Of a stretch of DNA of 64,000 nt, positions 24,000-33,320 are shown one piece after another. The notes under the pieces are model-generated. The model was not told the DNA's origin and did not search any database. It saw only the letters and a program-made list of their open reading frames with translations. How positions within the stretch are numbered: position 1 is the stretch's first letter; each line of letters opens with the position of its first letter. The translations under genes were made by a program, and so were the position numbers. This stretch comes from Corynebacterium yonathiae. Lineage in GTDB: Bacteria > Actinomycetota > Actinomycetes > Mycobacteriales > Mycobacteriaceae. The stretch lies in contig NZ_JAKOPM010000011.1 of the NCBI RefSeq assembly GCF_022288805.1, positions 1 to 64,000 on the forward strand. Direction: 5' to 3'.

Positions 24000-24500
24000 A
24001 TGGACGAGAAACTGCAAACCCTCCTGAATAACCAGGTCATTAGCGAGTACGGCGCTTCCATGGTCTATACCCAGCTGGCCTTCGAGATGGACAACCTCTC
24101 CTTCCCAGGTATGCGCGATTGGTTCATGGGTCAGGCCGCTGAAGAGCGCGGGCACGCCGAGAAGATTGCGGACCACTTGCTCTCCCGCGGTTACCGCGTA
24201 GAGCTCACTGACATCCCGGTTGGTTCCGTGAAGGCCGCTAACCCGCAGGATGCGTTCCAGGCTTCCCTGGAGCACGAGCAGAAGGTCTCCGAGGAAATCC
24301 GCACCATCGCTCGCGCGGCGCTGGAGGCACAGGACCTGGAATCCCGCCAGCTCGTTGACTGGTTCTTGAGCGAGCAGGTAGAGGAAGAGGCTACCGTTTC
24401 TGAGATTCTGGACCAGATCAAGCTGGTAGGAAATGACGGCTCTGGCCTGCTGCGCATTGATGAGCGCCTGGCTGGTCGTACCGAAGGTGGCGCTGCCTAA
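24000..24500 (+). CDS. ftn: Ferritin
   Basis: This 166-residue non-heme ferritin stores iron as a 24-subunit shell. Ferroxidase ligands are visible in QVISEYGASMVYTQLAFEMD (first Glu), MGQAAEERGHAEKI (Glu...ExxH) and later Glu/Gln positions in LEHEQKVSEEIR and SEQVEEEATVSEILD. The start at 24000 (MDEKLQTLLNNQ) has AGAAAGG upstream; a longer frame from 23970 adds non-family residues. It is followed by a very strong palindrome at 24541-24576. Confidence 0.93.
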   Translation: MDEKLQTLLNNQVISEYGASMVYTQLAFEMDNLSFPGMRDWFMGQAAEERGHAEKIADHLLSRGYRVELTDIPVGSVKAANPQDAFQASLEHEQKVSEEIRTIARAALEAQDLESRQLVDWFLSEQVEEEATVSEILDQIKLVGNDGSGLLRIDERLAGRTEGGAA

Positions 24501-24540
24501 GCGCGCCTGGGTGAATAACAAACCCATCAAGATTTAGGTT

Positions 24541-24576
24541 AATCCTCCCATGGCACTGCAGTGCCATGGGAGGATT
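24541..24576. terminator. 36-bp perfect palindrome: ferritin terminator that includes the next gene's ribosome site
   Basis: The two 18-base halves (first half AATCCTCCCATGGCACTG) are exact inverse complements, giving a hairpin of about 16 bp with a minimal loop, followed by GTTTCT. It lies 40 bp after the ferritin stop and probably ends that transcript. The right arm contains GGGAGGA (24568-24574), which is the ribosome site for the ATG at 24583. Any read-through RNA would hide that site inside the stem. Confidence 0.8.
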
Positions 24577-24582
24577 GTTTCT

Positions 24583-24936
24583 ATGTCAACACAACGCAAG
24601 GCTTTCTGCGCCATGACGCTTTTGATTCTGGCGCTTTTTCTCATCGTGGGAGCGGCGATTATGTCCACCCACGTGGCCTTGGGAGTATTCCTGACCACGG
24701 CGGCGCTGATGCTCGGGCCGTTCGCCGGGCTCGCGCTGTTAGTTTACGGTGCCGCGGGCAAGCGCGGTGTGGTTACTCGCTCGCTGTATAGCCTTGGTGG
24801 CATGCTGCTTATCAGTGCGATCGGCGGCATTTTCGCCTTGTCTATGGAACAAGTCTCCGCGATGCTGCCCGTCTTTGTCGCTGGTGCGGGCGTGGGAATT
24901 GTGGCTGTGCTGACTCAGGCACCGAAACGCGCATAA
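24583..24936 (+). CDS. Small membrane protein, unknown function
   Basis: The 117-residue protein has four hydrophobic helices (about 11-32, 34-58, 70-88 and 94-110) with few charged residues and no recognisable motif. The ATG at 24583 is chosen because GGGAGGA lies eight bases upstream; an earlier ATG (24550) is inside the palindrome. Family not recognised. Expression may depend on read-through from ferritin, with the ribosome site locked in the hairpin. Confidence 0.6.
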   Translation: MSTQRKAFCAMTLLILALFLIVGAAIMSTHVALGVFLTTAALMLGPFAGLALLVYGAAGKRGVVTRSLYSLGGMLLISAIGGIFALSMEQVSAMLPVFVAGAGVGIVAVLTQAPKRA

Positions 24937-24949
24937 ACTGGCCCTCGTT

Positions 24950-25546
24950 ATGCCCAAACTCCTTTTTGATATGTACGGCGTACTCATGCGCCCGGCCACC
25001 CCAGAAAGTCATGCAGCCTTGGAGGGCCTCCTCGCGCCATCAGATGCGGAGGCGATGTGGGAGGCCTACGGGTTCTTCCGCCCAGACTATGATGCCGGCA
25101 TCTTTAGCGATAGCCATTATTGGAACGAGGTAGCCGCTCGGGCCGGGCTGGGGGAGATACCCGTCGCGGAGGCGGTAGCGCGCGAAAACCGCGGACTATT
25201 GGAGGCGGACCCGGAGATGGTGGCTCTGGTCAAGGGGCTTATCGGGGAAGGCTATTGCGTGGGCATCTTGTCCAATATTCCCACCACGCTGGCAGGTCAG
25301 GTGCGACAGAAGCATACCTGGCTAGAGGACTGCGCGGCGGTGACCTTCAGCTGCGATATTGGCGTGGCCAAGCCGCACCCAGAGGCCTACCGCGTGGCCG
25401 TGGATGCTCTTTCTGCGCAGCCGAAGGATACTCACTTTTTTGATGACCGCATCGACTACGTGGAGGGTGCTAGCTACTGCGGGCTCAATGCCCACCTCTT
25501 TCGCGGCATCGACTCGGTACGTGAGGTGCTAAGCACACTGGAGTGA
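24950..25546 (+). CDS. HAD-superfamily hydrolase
   Basis: This 198-residue HAD-like phosphatase has motif I LFDMYGVLMRP, with the nucleophile Asp but Tyr in place of the usual second Asp. It also has motif II GILSNIPTT, motif III VAKPHPEAYRVAV (Lys) and motif IV FFDDRIDYVEGA. The substitution in motif I occurs in some YihX-like members. Substrate unknown. It starts 13 bp after the small membrane protein gene and overlaps the convergent ROK gene by 18 bases at the 3' end. Confidence 0.8.
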   Translation: MPKLLFDMYGVLMRPATPESHAALEGLLAPSDAEAMWEAYGFFRPDYDAGIFSDSHYWNEVAARAGLGEIPVAEAVARENRGLLEADPEMVALVKGLIGEGYCVGILSNIPTTLAGQVRQKHTWLEDCAAVTFSCDIGVAKPHPEAYRVAVDALSAQPKDTHFFDDRIDYVEGASYCGLNAHLFRGIDSVREVLSTLE

Positions 25547-26662
25547 GCGGCCTAGCTCCAGCGGTTGGCGCAGGAGCTGGTCGGTGGCCACGGTGCGGGC
25601 TACCGCGCGGACAATCTCCTTATGGCTGGGGATCATGCGCAGCTGCAACTCATCGCCTGCGGTGGCGCGGACGGTGGCGGCGAATTGCTTGGGGGCCTTC
25701 GGGTCGTCGGTAAACGCGCCGCCGGCGATGACCACGGTGGCCGGGCAGTGGGCTTTGACCAGTTCCGCGGTGATGGCGCCCAATTGGCGGGCGCGCTCGT
25801 CCAAAATGGCGCGGACGGTGGGGTTGGAGTCGGCGATCTGGGCGGCGTCGGCAAGCGTGGCTGCCTCCACGCCCTCGTGGCGTACCTGCTCCAGGACGTG
25901 CCGGGTGGCCAGCAGGTGCTCGGAGGCGCCGTGGCCAAGGAGCTCAGAGTGCGTTTGCGGCACGGGAATAATGGGGCTGACCTCGTCCTCTACGGAGAGC
26001 GCCGAGCCGATGGAATCATCCGCGAAGAGCACCAGAACGCGCTCGCTGGTGCCAATCTCGGCCGCTTGGGTTTCGGAACCCAAAATAGCTGGGATCGCGG
26101 AGGAGACTACTACGGGTACGCCGAACTGGAAGCGCAGGCGTTCGGCGATGTCCACACCGTGCCAGTTGAGGTTTTCCGCGGTGACCAGGCCGTTGTCATC
26201 CACGGTGCCGGAGGTGGTCACGCCCAGGGAGACTAAGCGGTGGTTCAGGTTGGTCATCATGCGATTGATGCCGGCCATGATGTGCTCGAGGAAGTCATCC
26301 TCGCTGAGGTTTGCTACCGGCGTGGCCAACTCTTCTTCGCTTAAGGTGCGGCCCTTGATGTCATAGAGGCCGATGTAGGTCTGCTTGGTGCCCACGGAGA
26401 TGCCGCCGAGCGCCCAGTCATTATCGGCCGCCTCAAGCGGCACGGTTGGCCGGCCGCGCCCACGGGACTGGGTGAGGTCGGTGCGTTCCTGGATGAGGCC
26501 CGCGTTGAGTAGGGAAGTAGTAGCGCGCGTGATGGTGGGCTGGGAAAGCCCGGTGGCTTCCACCAGCTCGCTTCGGGTGATGATCGGGTTCAGGCGCACC
26601 AAATGAAGGCACTTTGCGGCCGGCGTGCGGGGCCGCGTGAACACTGGGCCAGATTTGATCAT
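25529..26662 (-). CDS. ROK-family transcriptional regulator
   Basis: The 377-residue protein pairs a winged helix-turn-helix (residues about 20-70, LVRLNPIITRSELVEATGLSQPTITR in parts) with a ROK sugar-kinase fold. The kinase-like part has the N-terminal phosphate segment GGISVGTKQTYIGLYD, an acidic GVTTSGTVDDNG and the late glycine-rich ATVVIAGGAF. The CxCGxxGC zinc motif of classical ROK kinases is absent, so it is probably only a regulator binding a sugar or sugar phosphate. A -10-like TATACT lies 11-16 bases before the chosen ATG with no ribosome site, suggesting a very short or missing leader. Its target genes are not obvious nearby. Confidence 0.8.
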   Translation of the reverse strand: MIKSGPVFTRPRTPAAKCLHLVRLNPIITRSELVEATGLSQPTITRATTSLLNAGLIQERTDLTQSRGRGRPTVPLEAADNDWALGGISVGTKQTYIGLYDIKGRTLSEEELATPVANLSEDDFLEHIMAGINRMMTNLNHRLVSLGVTTSGTVDDNGLVTAENLNWHGVDIAERLRFQFGVPVVVSSAIPAILGSETQAAEIGTSERVLVLFADDSIGSALSVEDEVSPIIPVPQTHSELLGHGASEHLLATRHVLEQVRHEGVEAATLADAAQIADSNPTVRAILDERARQLGAITAELVKAHCPATVVIAGGAFTDDPKAPKQFAATVRATAGDELQLRMIPSHKEIVRAVARTVATDQLLRQPLELGRSLQCA

Positions 26663-26770
26663 AAAAAGGAGTATAATCATCCCAGACTGCTTTGTCTAAC
26701 CTGATAAAAGTTTCATGTACCGAATAGTCTAAAGGTGGTGGTGGGGGCACAGATATCTATGCTGGAGAGC

Positions 26771-27340
26771 ATGCAGTCAGTAGCGGTTTATTGTGGTTCA
26801 GCAACAGGAAACTCCCCGGCCTACACTCAAGCGGCACAGGAATTGGGCGCAGAGCTGGCCCGACGCGGCCTGAACCTGGTCTATGGTGGCGGCAATATCG
26901 GCTTGATGCGCGAGGTAGCGCAGGCCTGCCTGGCGGCTGGCGGCACCGTCACTGGTGTGATGCCGCAGTCACTGGTGGATCTGGAGATTTCCCACCCCGG
27001 CCTGACCACCCTAGAGGTGGTGGGCTCTATGGCCGAGCGCAAGACCCGCATGGAGCAGCTCGCCGATGCCTATATTTGCCTCCCCGGCGGAGTTGGCACC
27101 CTCGAGGAACTTACTGAGGTGCTCACCCTGCAGCAGCTGGGCCACCTCCGCGGCCCGGTAGGCCTAGTTAATACCGAGGAATTTTGGCACCCTTTCTACG
27201 CCATGTACGCCGCCATGGCCGAATCCGGCTTTATCTTGCCGCGCTTTGTAGACGCGCTGGTAATGAAAGAGAAACCGCAGGACATCCTGGATGAATTCAG
27301 CCACTGGAACTATCCCGGCACAAAGTGGGACAACGATTAG
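26771..27340 (+). CDS. LOG-family protein (nucleoside 5'-monophosphate phosphoribohydrolase)
   Basis: This 189-residue Rossmann-like enzyme has the LOG signature PGGVGTLEEL (residues about 106-115) and an upstream YGGGNIGLM, with AERKTRMEQLADAYICL between. LOG proteins release a base from cytokinin nucleotides or from AMP; older annotation calls them lysine decarboxylases, which is wrong. The start could be 26771 or the ATG at 26759; the first gives the usual VAVYCGS beginning. No partner cytokinin gene (IPT) is nearby. Confidence 0.88.
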   Translation: MQSVAVYCGSATGNSPAYTQAAQELGAELARRGLNLVYGGGNIGLMREVAQACLAAGGTVTGVMPQSLVDLEISHPGLTTLEVVGSMAERKTRMEQLADAYICLPGGVGTLEELTEVLTLQQLGHLRGPVGLVNTEEFWHPFYAMYAAMAESGFILPRFVDALVMKEKPQDILDEFSHWNYPGTKWDND

Positions 27341-27409
27341 TTAACAAGTTCGCAACTTCAGCCTCCCCGGGTGGCCTATAGCCGATACTTAGGGATAGAC
27401 TTCCTCGTT

Positions 27410-29080
27410 ATGAGTTCTGAGCAGACCGCTAAGCGCCAGCCTTCTCTACTGGACGCTTCGTGCGATAACTTCGTTCACGACCTAGCCGAGCTTTCCCCCA
27501 CCGATGCCACCGCGTGGGGAATTGACGGCTACGAGGGCGAATTGCAGGATTTCTCCCCCGAATACTTCACCGCCATCGCGGATCGCACCCGTGAGATGGT
27601 TGCGGACTTGGACGCCCTGGATGACACCACCGACGAATCCGATGATGAGGATGACTTTGATGAGGTGGACTACGTCACCGCGGCCGTCCTACGCGATCGA
27701 CTTTGCCTCGATCTAGATTTGCACCACCACAGCGAGGATATGCGCTGCCTGAATAATATCGCCTCACCGGTGCAGACCATTCGCGATACCCTGCTGCTGA
27801 TGCCGCAGGATACGGAGGAGGACCGCGATGCTATTCGCTCCCGCCTATCCCAGGTGAAGAACTCTTTGGCCGGCTACCGCAGCTCCCTGGAAGAGGCGGC
27901 CTCCCACGGCATGGTGGCACCACACCGCCAGATTTCAGAGGTCATTGTGCAGTGCGAGCGGCTTGCGGACGCCGACTCGATGCTCGAGTCCCTCGGCCTC
28001 GATGCCGACTCCGCCGAGGTAGAGCAAGCCAAGGAGGCATTTGGCGAATTTTCCGATTGGCTGTCCAATGATCTGCAGCCCCAAGCCCCCACGAAGGATG
28101 CCGTGGGCCGCGAGCGCTACGAACGCTTTTCCAAGCTCTTTGTGGGCGATGCCGTCAACCTCGATGAGGCCTATGAATGGGGGCTTGACCAGGTGCGCAC
28201 CCTGCGCGCGGAGCAGGAAAAGATTGCCCACGAGCTCTATGGTTCCGATTGCTCGGTACGCGCGGCGATGCGCAAGCTCAACCACGAGGAGCGCTATACC
28301 CTGCGCGGCACCGATGCCTTGGTGGAGTGGATGCAATCTACCGCCGATGGCGTCATCGCAGAGCTCAACGGCAAAGAATTTGATATTCCGGAAGAAGTAG
28401 AAGAGATCGAGTGCTGCATCGATCCGGCCGGTACCGGCGGCATCTTCTATACCCCGCCGAGCGATGACTTCTCCCGCCCGGGCCGCATGTGGTGGTCCGT
28501 GCCAGAAGGCCAAGACACCTTCCACACCTGGCAAGAGCTGACCACCGTTCACCACGAGGGCGTGCCAGGCCACCACCTGCAGCTAGGTTCCGCGCTGGTG
28601 CAGGAGGATCTCAACCTGTGGCGCCGCGCGGTGACGTGGAACTCTGGTCATGGCGAGGGTTGGGCGCTCTACGCCGAGCAGCTCATGGCCGAGCTGGGCT
28701 ATATGGATGATCCGGGCTTCCGTATGGGCATGTTGGATGCGCAGCGCCTGCGCGCCGCCCGCGTGGTCGTGGACATCGGATTGCACTTGGGCAAGCAGTT
28801 GCCGGATTGCTCGACGTCCGGCGTGTGGGACAAGGCGCACGTGAAGACCTTCATGCGTGAAAACACCGCCATGGATGATGCGAACCTCAATTTTGAGGTC
28901 AATCGCTACCTCGGCTGGCCGGGCCAGGCGCCCTCCTATGCTTTGGGCCAGCGCCTGTGGCAGGAGACCCGCGCCGCGGCCGAGAAGCAGGGGATGAGCG
29001 CGCGCGAGTTCCACTCCGAGGCCCTCGCCCTTGGCTCCGTGCCGATGTCCGTTCTGCGTGAGTCCGTCTTGGATAACTAG
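27410..29080 (+). CDS. DUF885 metallohydrolase-like protein
   Basis: This 556-residue protein belongs to the DUF885 family. It has a zinc-binding HHEGVPGHHLQLG (about residue 380), the follow-on GHGEGWALYAEQLM with the third ligand Glu, and the C-terminal RYLGWPGQAPSYALGQ. Members resemble gluzincin peptidases such as M32-type carboxypeptidases, but substrates are poorly known. No signal peptide is visible. The start ATG at 27410 begins MSSEQTAKRQPSL. Its last codon overlaps the convergent AbrB-family gene by four bases. Confidence 0.85.
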   Translation: MSSEQTAKRQPSLLDASCDNFVHDLAELSPTDATAWGIDGYEGELQDFSPEYFTAIADRTREMVADLDALDDTTDESDDEDDFDEVDYVTAAVLRDRLCLDLDLHHHSEDMRCLNNIASPVQTIRDTLLLMPQDTEEDRDAIRSRLSQVKNSLAGYRSSLEEAASHGMVAPHRQISEVIVQCERLADADSMLESLGLDADSAEVEQAKEAFGEFSDWLSNDLQPQAPTKDAVGRERYERFSKLFVGDAVNLDEAYEWGLDQVRTLRAEQEKIAHELYGSDCSVRAAMRKLNHEERYTLRGTDALVEWMQSTADGVIAELNGKEFDIPEEVEEIECCIDPAGTGGIFYTPPSDDFSRPGRMWWSVPEGQDTFHTWQELTTVHHEGVPGHHLQLGSALVQEDLNLWRRAVTWNSGHGEGWALYAEQLMAELGYMDDPGFRMGMLDAQRLRAARVVVDIGLHLGKQLPDCSTSGVWDKAHVKTFMRENTAMDDANLNFEVNRYLGWPGQAPSYALGQRLWQETRAAAEKQGMSAREFHSEALALGSVPMSVLRESVLDN

Positions 29081-30168
29081 CGGCGCAGCAGTCGCTGGGC
29101 CAGGCGTAGCAGCTGTGGCAAGTAGCCCGCTACGACCAGTACCGCGATGAGGCGGGTGAGCTGGACTGCGATGACCGCTGGGCCGGCCCCGCCCTCCGCC
29201 GAGAGTGCGAGTACTGTCTCTAGCGCGCCGGGACTGGTGGCCAGGTAGGCCTCGAAGTAAGTGATGTGCAGCCACTTGGTTAGCGGCCAAGCGGTGGCCG
29301 CGCAGATGCCGATGATGACCATGATGAAAAGAACTGTGGCGGGCAATTGCTTGGCAAAGGCCTTGAGCGCCGGCAGCGAAAGCCCACCGCCGCAGACCCA
29401 ACCAATGGACAAAAAGGCCATCACCTTAAAGGCATAGAGCGGTTCGAGCGTGTGGCCCTCCGGCAACACGAAAGAGGCTAGAACCGTCAGCAGCAAGGGC
29501 CCGAGTACCGCGGCGGCGGGGAGATGGAGGAACTTGCCTACCTTTTCTCCTATGCAGGCAATGGCAATCACTAGGGCAACTATCCACCAGGTAGTTTCGC
29601 CGTCGACCGAAAGATCCGCTCCTTCGCCGGCAGGCGTGTCCAATAAGGCGACCACGGCCGGTAGCGATACCGAGACTACTAACAGGCGCAGGTATTGGGT
29701 GAGGGCGACGTAGCGGAAGTCGGCACCGAGTTCGTCGGCAAGCGCGGGCATGAGGGACGCACCGCCCGGCAGCATGGATAAAATGCCGGTTTCGGAGGAG
29801 ACATCGTGCGGCTGCGCGCGGTGTAAGAGTTGGCCGCCGATAACGCCTACCATCAGTGTCACAAAGGAGATCGTCAGGGCGGCAGGCAGGAAGCCAAGCA
29901 ATTGGCCCACCGGTACCACGGTCAGCGGGATGGCAGCCATCATGCCGATAAAACCACGCGACATGCTATAAAAACTCCGGTTCACACGCAGATCTTCCCC
30001 AGTAAAAAGCGCCATGGCGCCGGAGGAGAGGATCGCTGCCAAGATCCAGGCCGCAGGTACGTGCCACATGCTAAACAGCCAGCCCAATACGACCGATGCC
30101 GGAACGACAATGGCCCACCGTGCCACGGTATGGGCACTAAGCCCGGTGCCTTCCTGCTGTGCGGCCAT
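29077..30168 (-). CDS. AbrB-family membrane protein (putative transporter)
   Basis: This 363-residue protein has about ten membrane helices arranged as two similar halves. Each half carries the AbrB-duplication pattern; the first contains MLPGGASLMPALADELGADFRYVALTQYLRL and the second SPGALETVLALSAEGGAGPAVIAVQLTRLIAVL, read in parts. The family is unrelated to the DNA-binding AbrB of Bacillus despite the name. Function unproven; transport of an organic anion is a common guess. It is divergent from the TSUP gene after 101 bp that should hold both promoters. Confidence 0.78.
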   Translation of the reverse strand: MAAQQEGTGLSAHTVARWAIVVPASVVLGWLFSMWHVPAAWILAAILSSGAMALFTGEDLRVNRSFYSMSRGFIGMMAAIPLTVVPVGQLLGFLPAALTISFVTLMVGVIGGQLLHRAQPHDVSSETGILSMLPGGASLMPALADELGADFRYVALTQYLRLLVVSVSLPAVVALLDTPAGEGADLSVDGETTWWIVALVIAIACIGEKVGKFLHLPAAAVLGPLLLTVLASFVLPEGHTLEPLYAFKVMAFLSIGWVCGGGLSLPALKAFAKQLPATVLFIMVIIGICAATAWPLTKWLHITYFEAYLATSPGALETVLALSAEGGAGPAVIAVQLTRLIAVLVVAGYLPQLLRLAQRLLRR

Positions 30169-30269
30169 GCGAGCCTCCTAGTTCTGCTGCGACAAAAGTA
30201 TAATGCCTTCTTTTACTCCACTATGGGGAGGCCGGTAGGCGGGTTATCACCTTACATCATTCAAGATTT

Positions 30270-31052
30270 ATGATCGGGGGCATGGAAATCGATGTGGTGC
30301 AGTGGGTAATTCTCTTCTTTGGTACCGCGGCCGCGGGGTGGGTCGATGCGGTCATCGGCGGTGGCGGATTGATCTTGATTCCGATGCTGCTGGCGGTCCT
30401 GCCGGGCCTTGCTCCGGCCGCCGCTTTGGGCACTAGTAAGCTCGCCGCGGTGACTGGCACCGGATCCGCTGCCGTGACCCTTGCGCGCAAGGTGAAGCTG
30501 GACAAGGCAGAAATGGCGCGCTTCATCCTCATCGCGCTGGTCTGCTCCGGGTTGGGGGCCAGCGTGGCCTCGAGCCTCGATAAAGACGTCATGCGGCCCA
30601 TCATCATCGTGCTCATGGTTACCGTGGGTATCTTCGTTGCCTTCAAACCGGACTTTGGCAGCAGCGATTCGGCCGGCACCCGTGGCGGTTGGCGGAGTGT
30701 CGTGGTCCTGTTACTCTCCGGCATCATTTCCTTTTATGATGGCATCTTTGGCCCTGGTACCGGCATGTTTTTGATCATGGCCTTTACCTCTATTTTTGCG
30801 CAGAACTTCTTGACCTCTGCGGCCATGGCCAAGGTAGTCAATACAGCTACCAACCTCGGCGCGCTCATCGTGTTCATTATTGGCGGGCACGTGTGGTGGA
30901 CGCTTGGCATCGTGCTCGGCGTAGCCAATATCGCCGGCGCACTTCTCGGCGCTCGTACCGTACTCGGCGGCGGTGCCAAATTCATCCGCTACGCGTTACT
31001 TACCCTAGTCGTGGTCATGAGCTGCTACCTGGGCTGGCAGCAATGGGGTTAG
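30270..31052 (+). CDS. TSUP (TauE/SafE) family permease
   Basis: This 260-residue protein has about eight helices with the two TSUP signature blocks: GWVDAVIGGGGLILIPMLL at the N-terminus and YDGIFGPGTGMFLIMAF in the second half, followed by SAAMAKVVNTATNLGAL. Family members export sulfite, sulfoacetate or other sulfur-containing organic anions. The ATG at 30282 is an alternative start. It is convergent with hrpB, with no bases between their ends. Confidence 0.85.
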   Translation: MIGGMEIDVVQWVILFFGTAAAGWVDAVIGGGGLILIPMLLAVLPGLAPAAALGTSKLAAVTGTGSAAVTLARKVKLDKAEMARFILIALVCSGLGASVASSLDKDVMRPIIIVLMVTVGIFVAFKPDFGSSDSAGTRGGWRSVVVLLLSGIISFYDGIFGPGTGMFLIMAFTSIFAQNFLTSAAMAKVVNTATNLGALIVFIIGGHVWWTLGIVLGVANIAGALLGARTVLGGGAKFIRYALLTLVVVMSCYLGWQQWG

Positions 31053-33320
31053 CTACATCCGATTCTTGGTGCGCGCGGTAGCAATCGCATTCCACGGGTC
31101 CTCCGGCCAGGGGTGCTTGGGGTAACGCCCGCGCATATCGGCGCGCACGCCAGCATAGGGTCCGGACCAGAAGCTGGCGAGATCATCGGTCACCGCGAGC
31201 GGACGCCCAGCGGGGGAGAGTAGGTGGAATTGCACGCGGTGGCCACAGTATTCGGGGGATTCGGCCAGTCCAAAGCATTCCTGCAGCTTGATATGAACCA
31301 CGGGGCGATCGCCGGACCAGTCGATTATGGCATCGCGGCCGGAGGGCACCGGAAGGCGCTCGGGGGCGAGCTCGTCCAGGTGGGTGGCTTCCGGCCAGGG
31401 AAGGAGGCGTTGCAGCGCGGGGTACATGTCTAGCTTGGCGGCGGGAGTGCCCTCGGCGATGCGATGTAATTCGGGCCCGAGCCACTCGGCGGGATCCGCG
31501 GAATCGACGTCGGGCCACGGTTCGCCAAAGTGGGAGTGCAGGTGGCGCAGGCGGTCTTTTAACCTTTGGGCCTTTTCGCTGAAGGTAAAAAGTCCTAGGC
31601 CTTCTTCACGGATGCCGGCGGCAAGCGCCTCCTCGGCTGCGGGGCCCGTGACTTTAACCGGGGTCTCAGAAAGGGTGATGGCGCCCGCGGCCTTGACCTT
31701 GACGCCGCGCACGCGGCCATCGCGCAGGAAAGCGCGGGTTTCCTCGGTGACGCCGATGGCCGCCAGGGCAGCCGATTCCTCGATGCGAGCGGCCGAGCGG
31801 ATGATGGCATTGCCCGCATTGGACAAGGAGACCTCCGCGATGGCAAGCCACGGCGCTCCGGCCAAGCCCGAGTTATCGAGCAGGCGCGCGCGGGTGCCGC
31901 TGGCCAGCAGGTAATCTTCGCCCATGCGCTTGGCCACCTGCTCGGGAAAGGCGGTGGCTACGACCTCCCCGGGATCAGCCGGGCCGAGATCCTCTACGAG
32001 ACGTGCAAGCCGCTTGACCTCCCTCTGCGGTGGGTGGTGACGAGTGAGATCGGGGGTTAAGGGGGCGTCAGCAAGCGAGGCGATAATGGGCGCGGCCTGG
32101 TTGCCGTGGCGGAGCAAGGAGGCGCCGAGGCGCGGATCGGTGGGCAGGAGGGCGAGTTCTTGCGTGGCGCCAATGCGCTTGAGCGTTGCCTGTGCGGATG
32201 CGAGGGCCTGGGCCGGGGGCGGATCGAGCAGCGGGAAGTCCGGGCCTGCGGCCCAGCAGTCCAGAAACAGCGCGGCCTGGGTGAGGTCCGCGGAGAGGAT
32301 CTCCGGGGTGGTGTGTGGGGAAAAGTGCTGGTAATCGTCCTGCGAATAGCAGCGAATCACGGTGCCTGGTGCCTCACGGCCGGCACGACCAGCGCGCTGA
32401 TCAGCACTCGACTTTGAGGTAGAAACCGTCACTAGCCCGGACATGCCGCGTTGGGCGTCGCGCCGGGGAATGCGGGAAAGCCCGGCATCTACCACCACGC
32501 GCACGCCCGGCACGGTAAGCGAGGACTCCGCGATAGAGGTAGCCACGACGATGCGCTGTTCATCGGTATACAGCGCGGCGTCTTGCTCCGCGGTGGTTTG
32601 CTTGCCATGCAGCGGAAACACATTATGGCCTGCTAAGGCATCGCACACGAGGTTGACTTCGCGCACGCCGGGCACAAAGACCAGCGTTGATTCTTGCTGG
32701 CGGGCTGCCTGCTTGGCGACGTCCCCATAAAACTCCCTCGTTCCCGCCGCCCTGCCCGGCATGGGGGCGTACTGGATGTCGAGCGGATGGGTGACCGCCT
32801 CGGTGACGTGGACGGGGGCGTCCATAAGCTGGGAAAAGCGCTGCGCATCCACGGTGGCGGACATGGCGATGACGCGGAAGTCCTCGCGTAGCTCGGCCAG
32901 TTCCAGGCACATGCCCAGCACCAGATCCGTATCGAGCTGGCGCTCGTGGACCTCATCGATGGCAACGGTGGCTACGCCCTCGAGTTCCGGATCCTTTAGC
33001 AGGCGCCGCAGCAGCACGCCCGGCGTGACGAACTCGACGTCGCTGCCCCTGCGGGACTCGCCCCGGATGGCGAAACCGACCTTGTCCGGGGTACCGCTGA
33101 GGGTACTCAGGCGCTGCGCGGCCGCGCGCACGGCCACACGGCGTGGGGCGGTGACGATGACCTTGCCGCGTCCTGCCGCGTGATTGGCCAGCGCCGGTGG
33201 CACGAGCGTGGTTTTACCCGTACCGGGCGGGGCCTGGATGACGACGTTTCCGGTGCTAGGTAGCGAATCGATGGTCTCGGCTACGGGAAGTCCCGCGCCG
33301 ATGCGAGCGAGATCAAACAT
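31053..33320 (-). CDS. hrpB: ATP-dependent helicase HrpB
   Basis: This 755-residue DEAH-box helicase has the Walker A QAPPGTGKTTLVP, motif Ia VTAPRRVAVRAAAQRL, DEVHER in place of DEAH, motif III AMSATVD, motif V VVATSIAESSLTVPGV and motif VI DQRAGRAGR. The HrpB-specific C-terminal domain ends with GRYPKHPWPEDP. It is predicted to unwind RNA, but its targets in bacteria are unclear. The acetyltransferase gene stops immediately before its start (33321/33320), so the two form one operon. Confidence 0.92.
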   Translation of the reverse strand: MFDLARIGAGLPVAETIDSLPSTGNVVIQAPPGTGKTTLVPPALANHAAGRGKVIVTAPRRVAVRAAAQRLSTLSGTPDKVGFAIRGESRRGSDVEFVTPGVLLRRLLKDPELEGVATVAIDEVHERQLDTDLVLGMCLELAELREDFRVIAMSATVDAQRFSQLMDAPVHVTEAVTHPLDIQYAPMPGRAAGTREFYGDVAKQAARQQESTLVFVPGVREVNLVCDALAGHNVFPLHGKQTTAEQDAALYTDEQRIVVATSIAESSLTVPGVRVVVDAGLSRIPRRDAQRGMSGLVTVSTSKSSADQRAGRAGREAPGTVIRCYSQDDYQHFSPHTTPEILSADLTQAALFLDCWAAGPDFPLLDPPPAQALASAQATLKRIGATQELALLPTDPRLGASLLRHGNQAAPIIASLADAPLTPDLTRHHPPQREVKRLARLVEDLGPADPGEVVATAFPEQVAKRMGEDYLLASGTRARLLDNSGLAGAPWLAIAEVSLSNAGNAIIRSAARIEESAALAAIGVTEETRAFLRDGRVRGVKVKAAGAITLSETPVKVTGPAAEEALAAGIREEGLGLFTFSEKAQRLKDRLRHLHSHFGEPWPDVDSADPAEWLGPELHRIAEGTPAAKLDMYPALQRLLPWPEATHLDELAPERLPVPSGRDAIIDWSGDRPVVHIKLQECFGLAESPEYCGHRVQFHLLSPAGRPLAVTDDLASFWSGPYAGVRADMRGRYPKHPWPEDPWNAIATARTKNRM

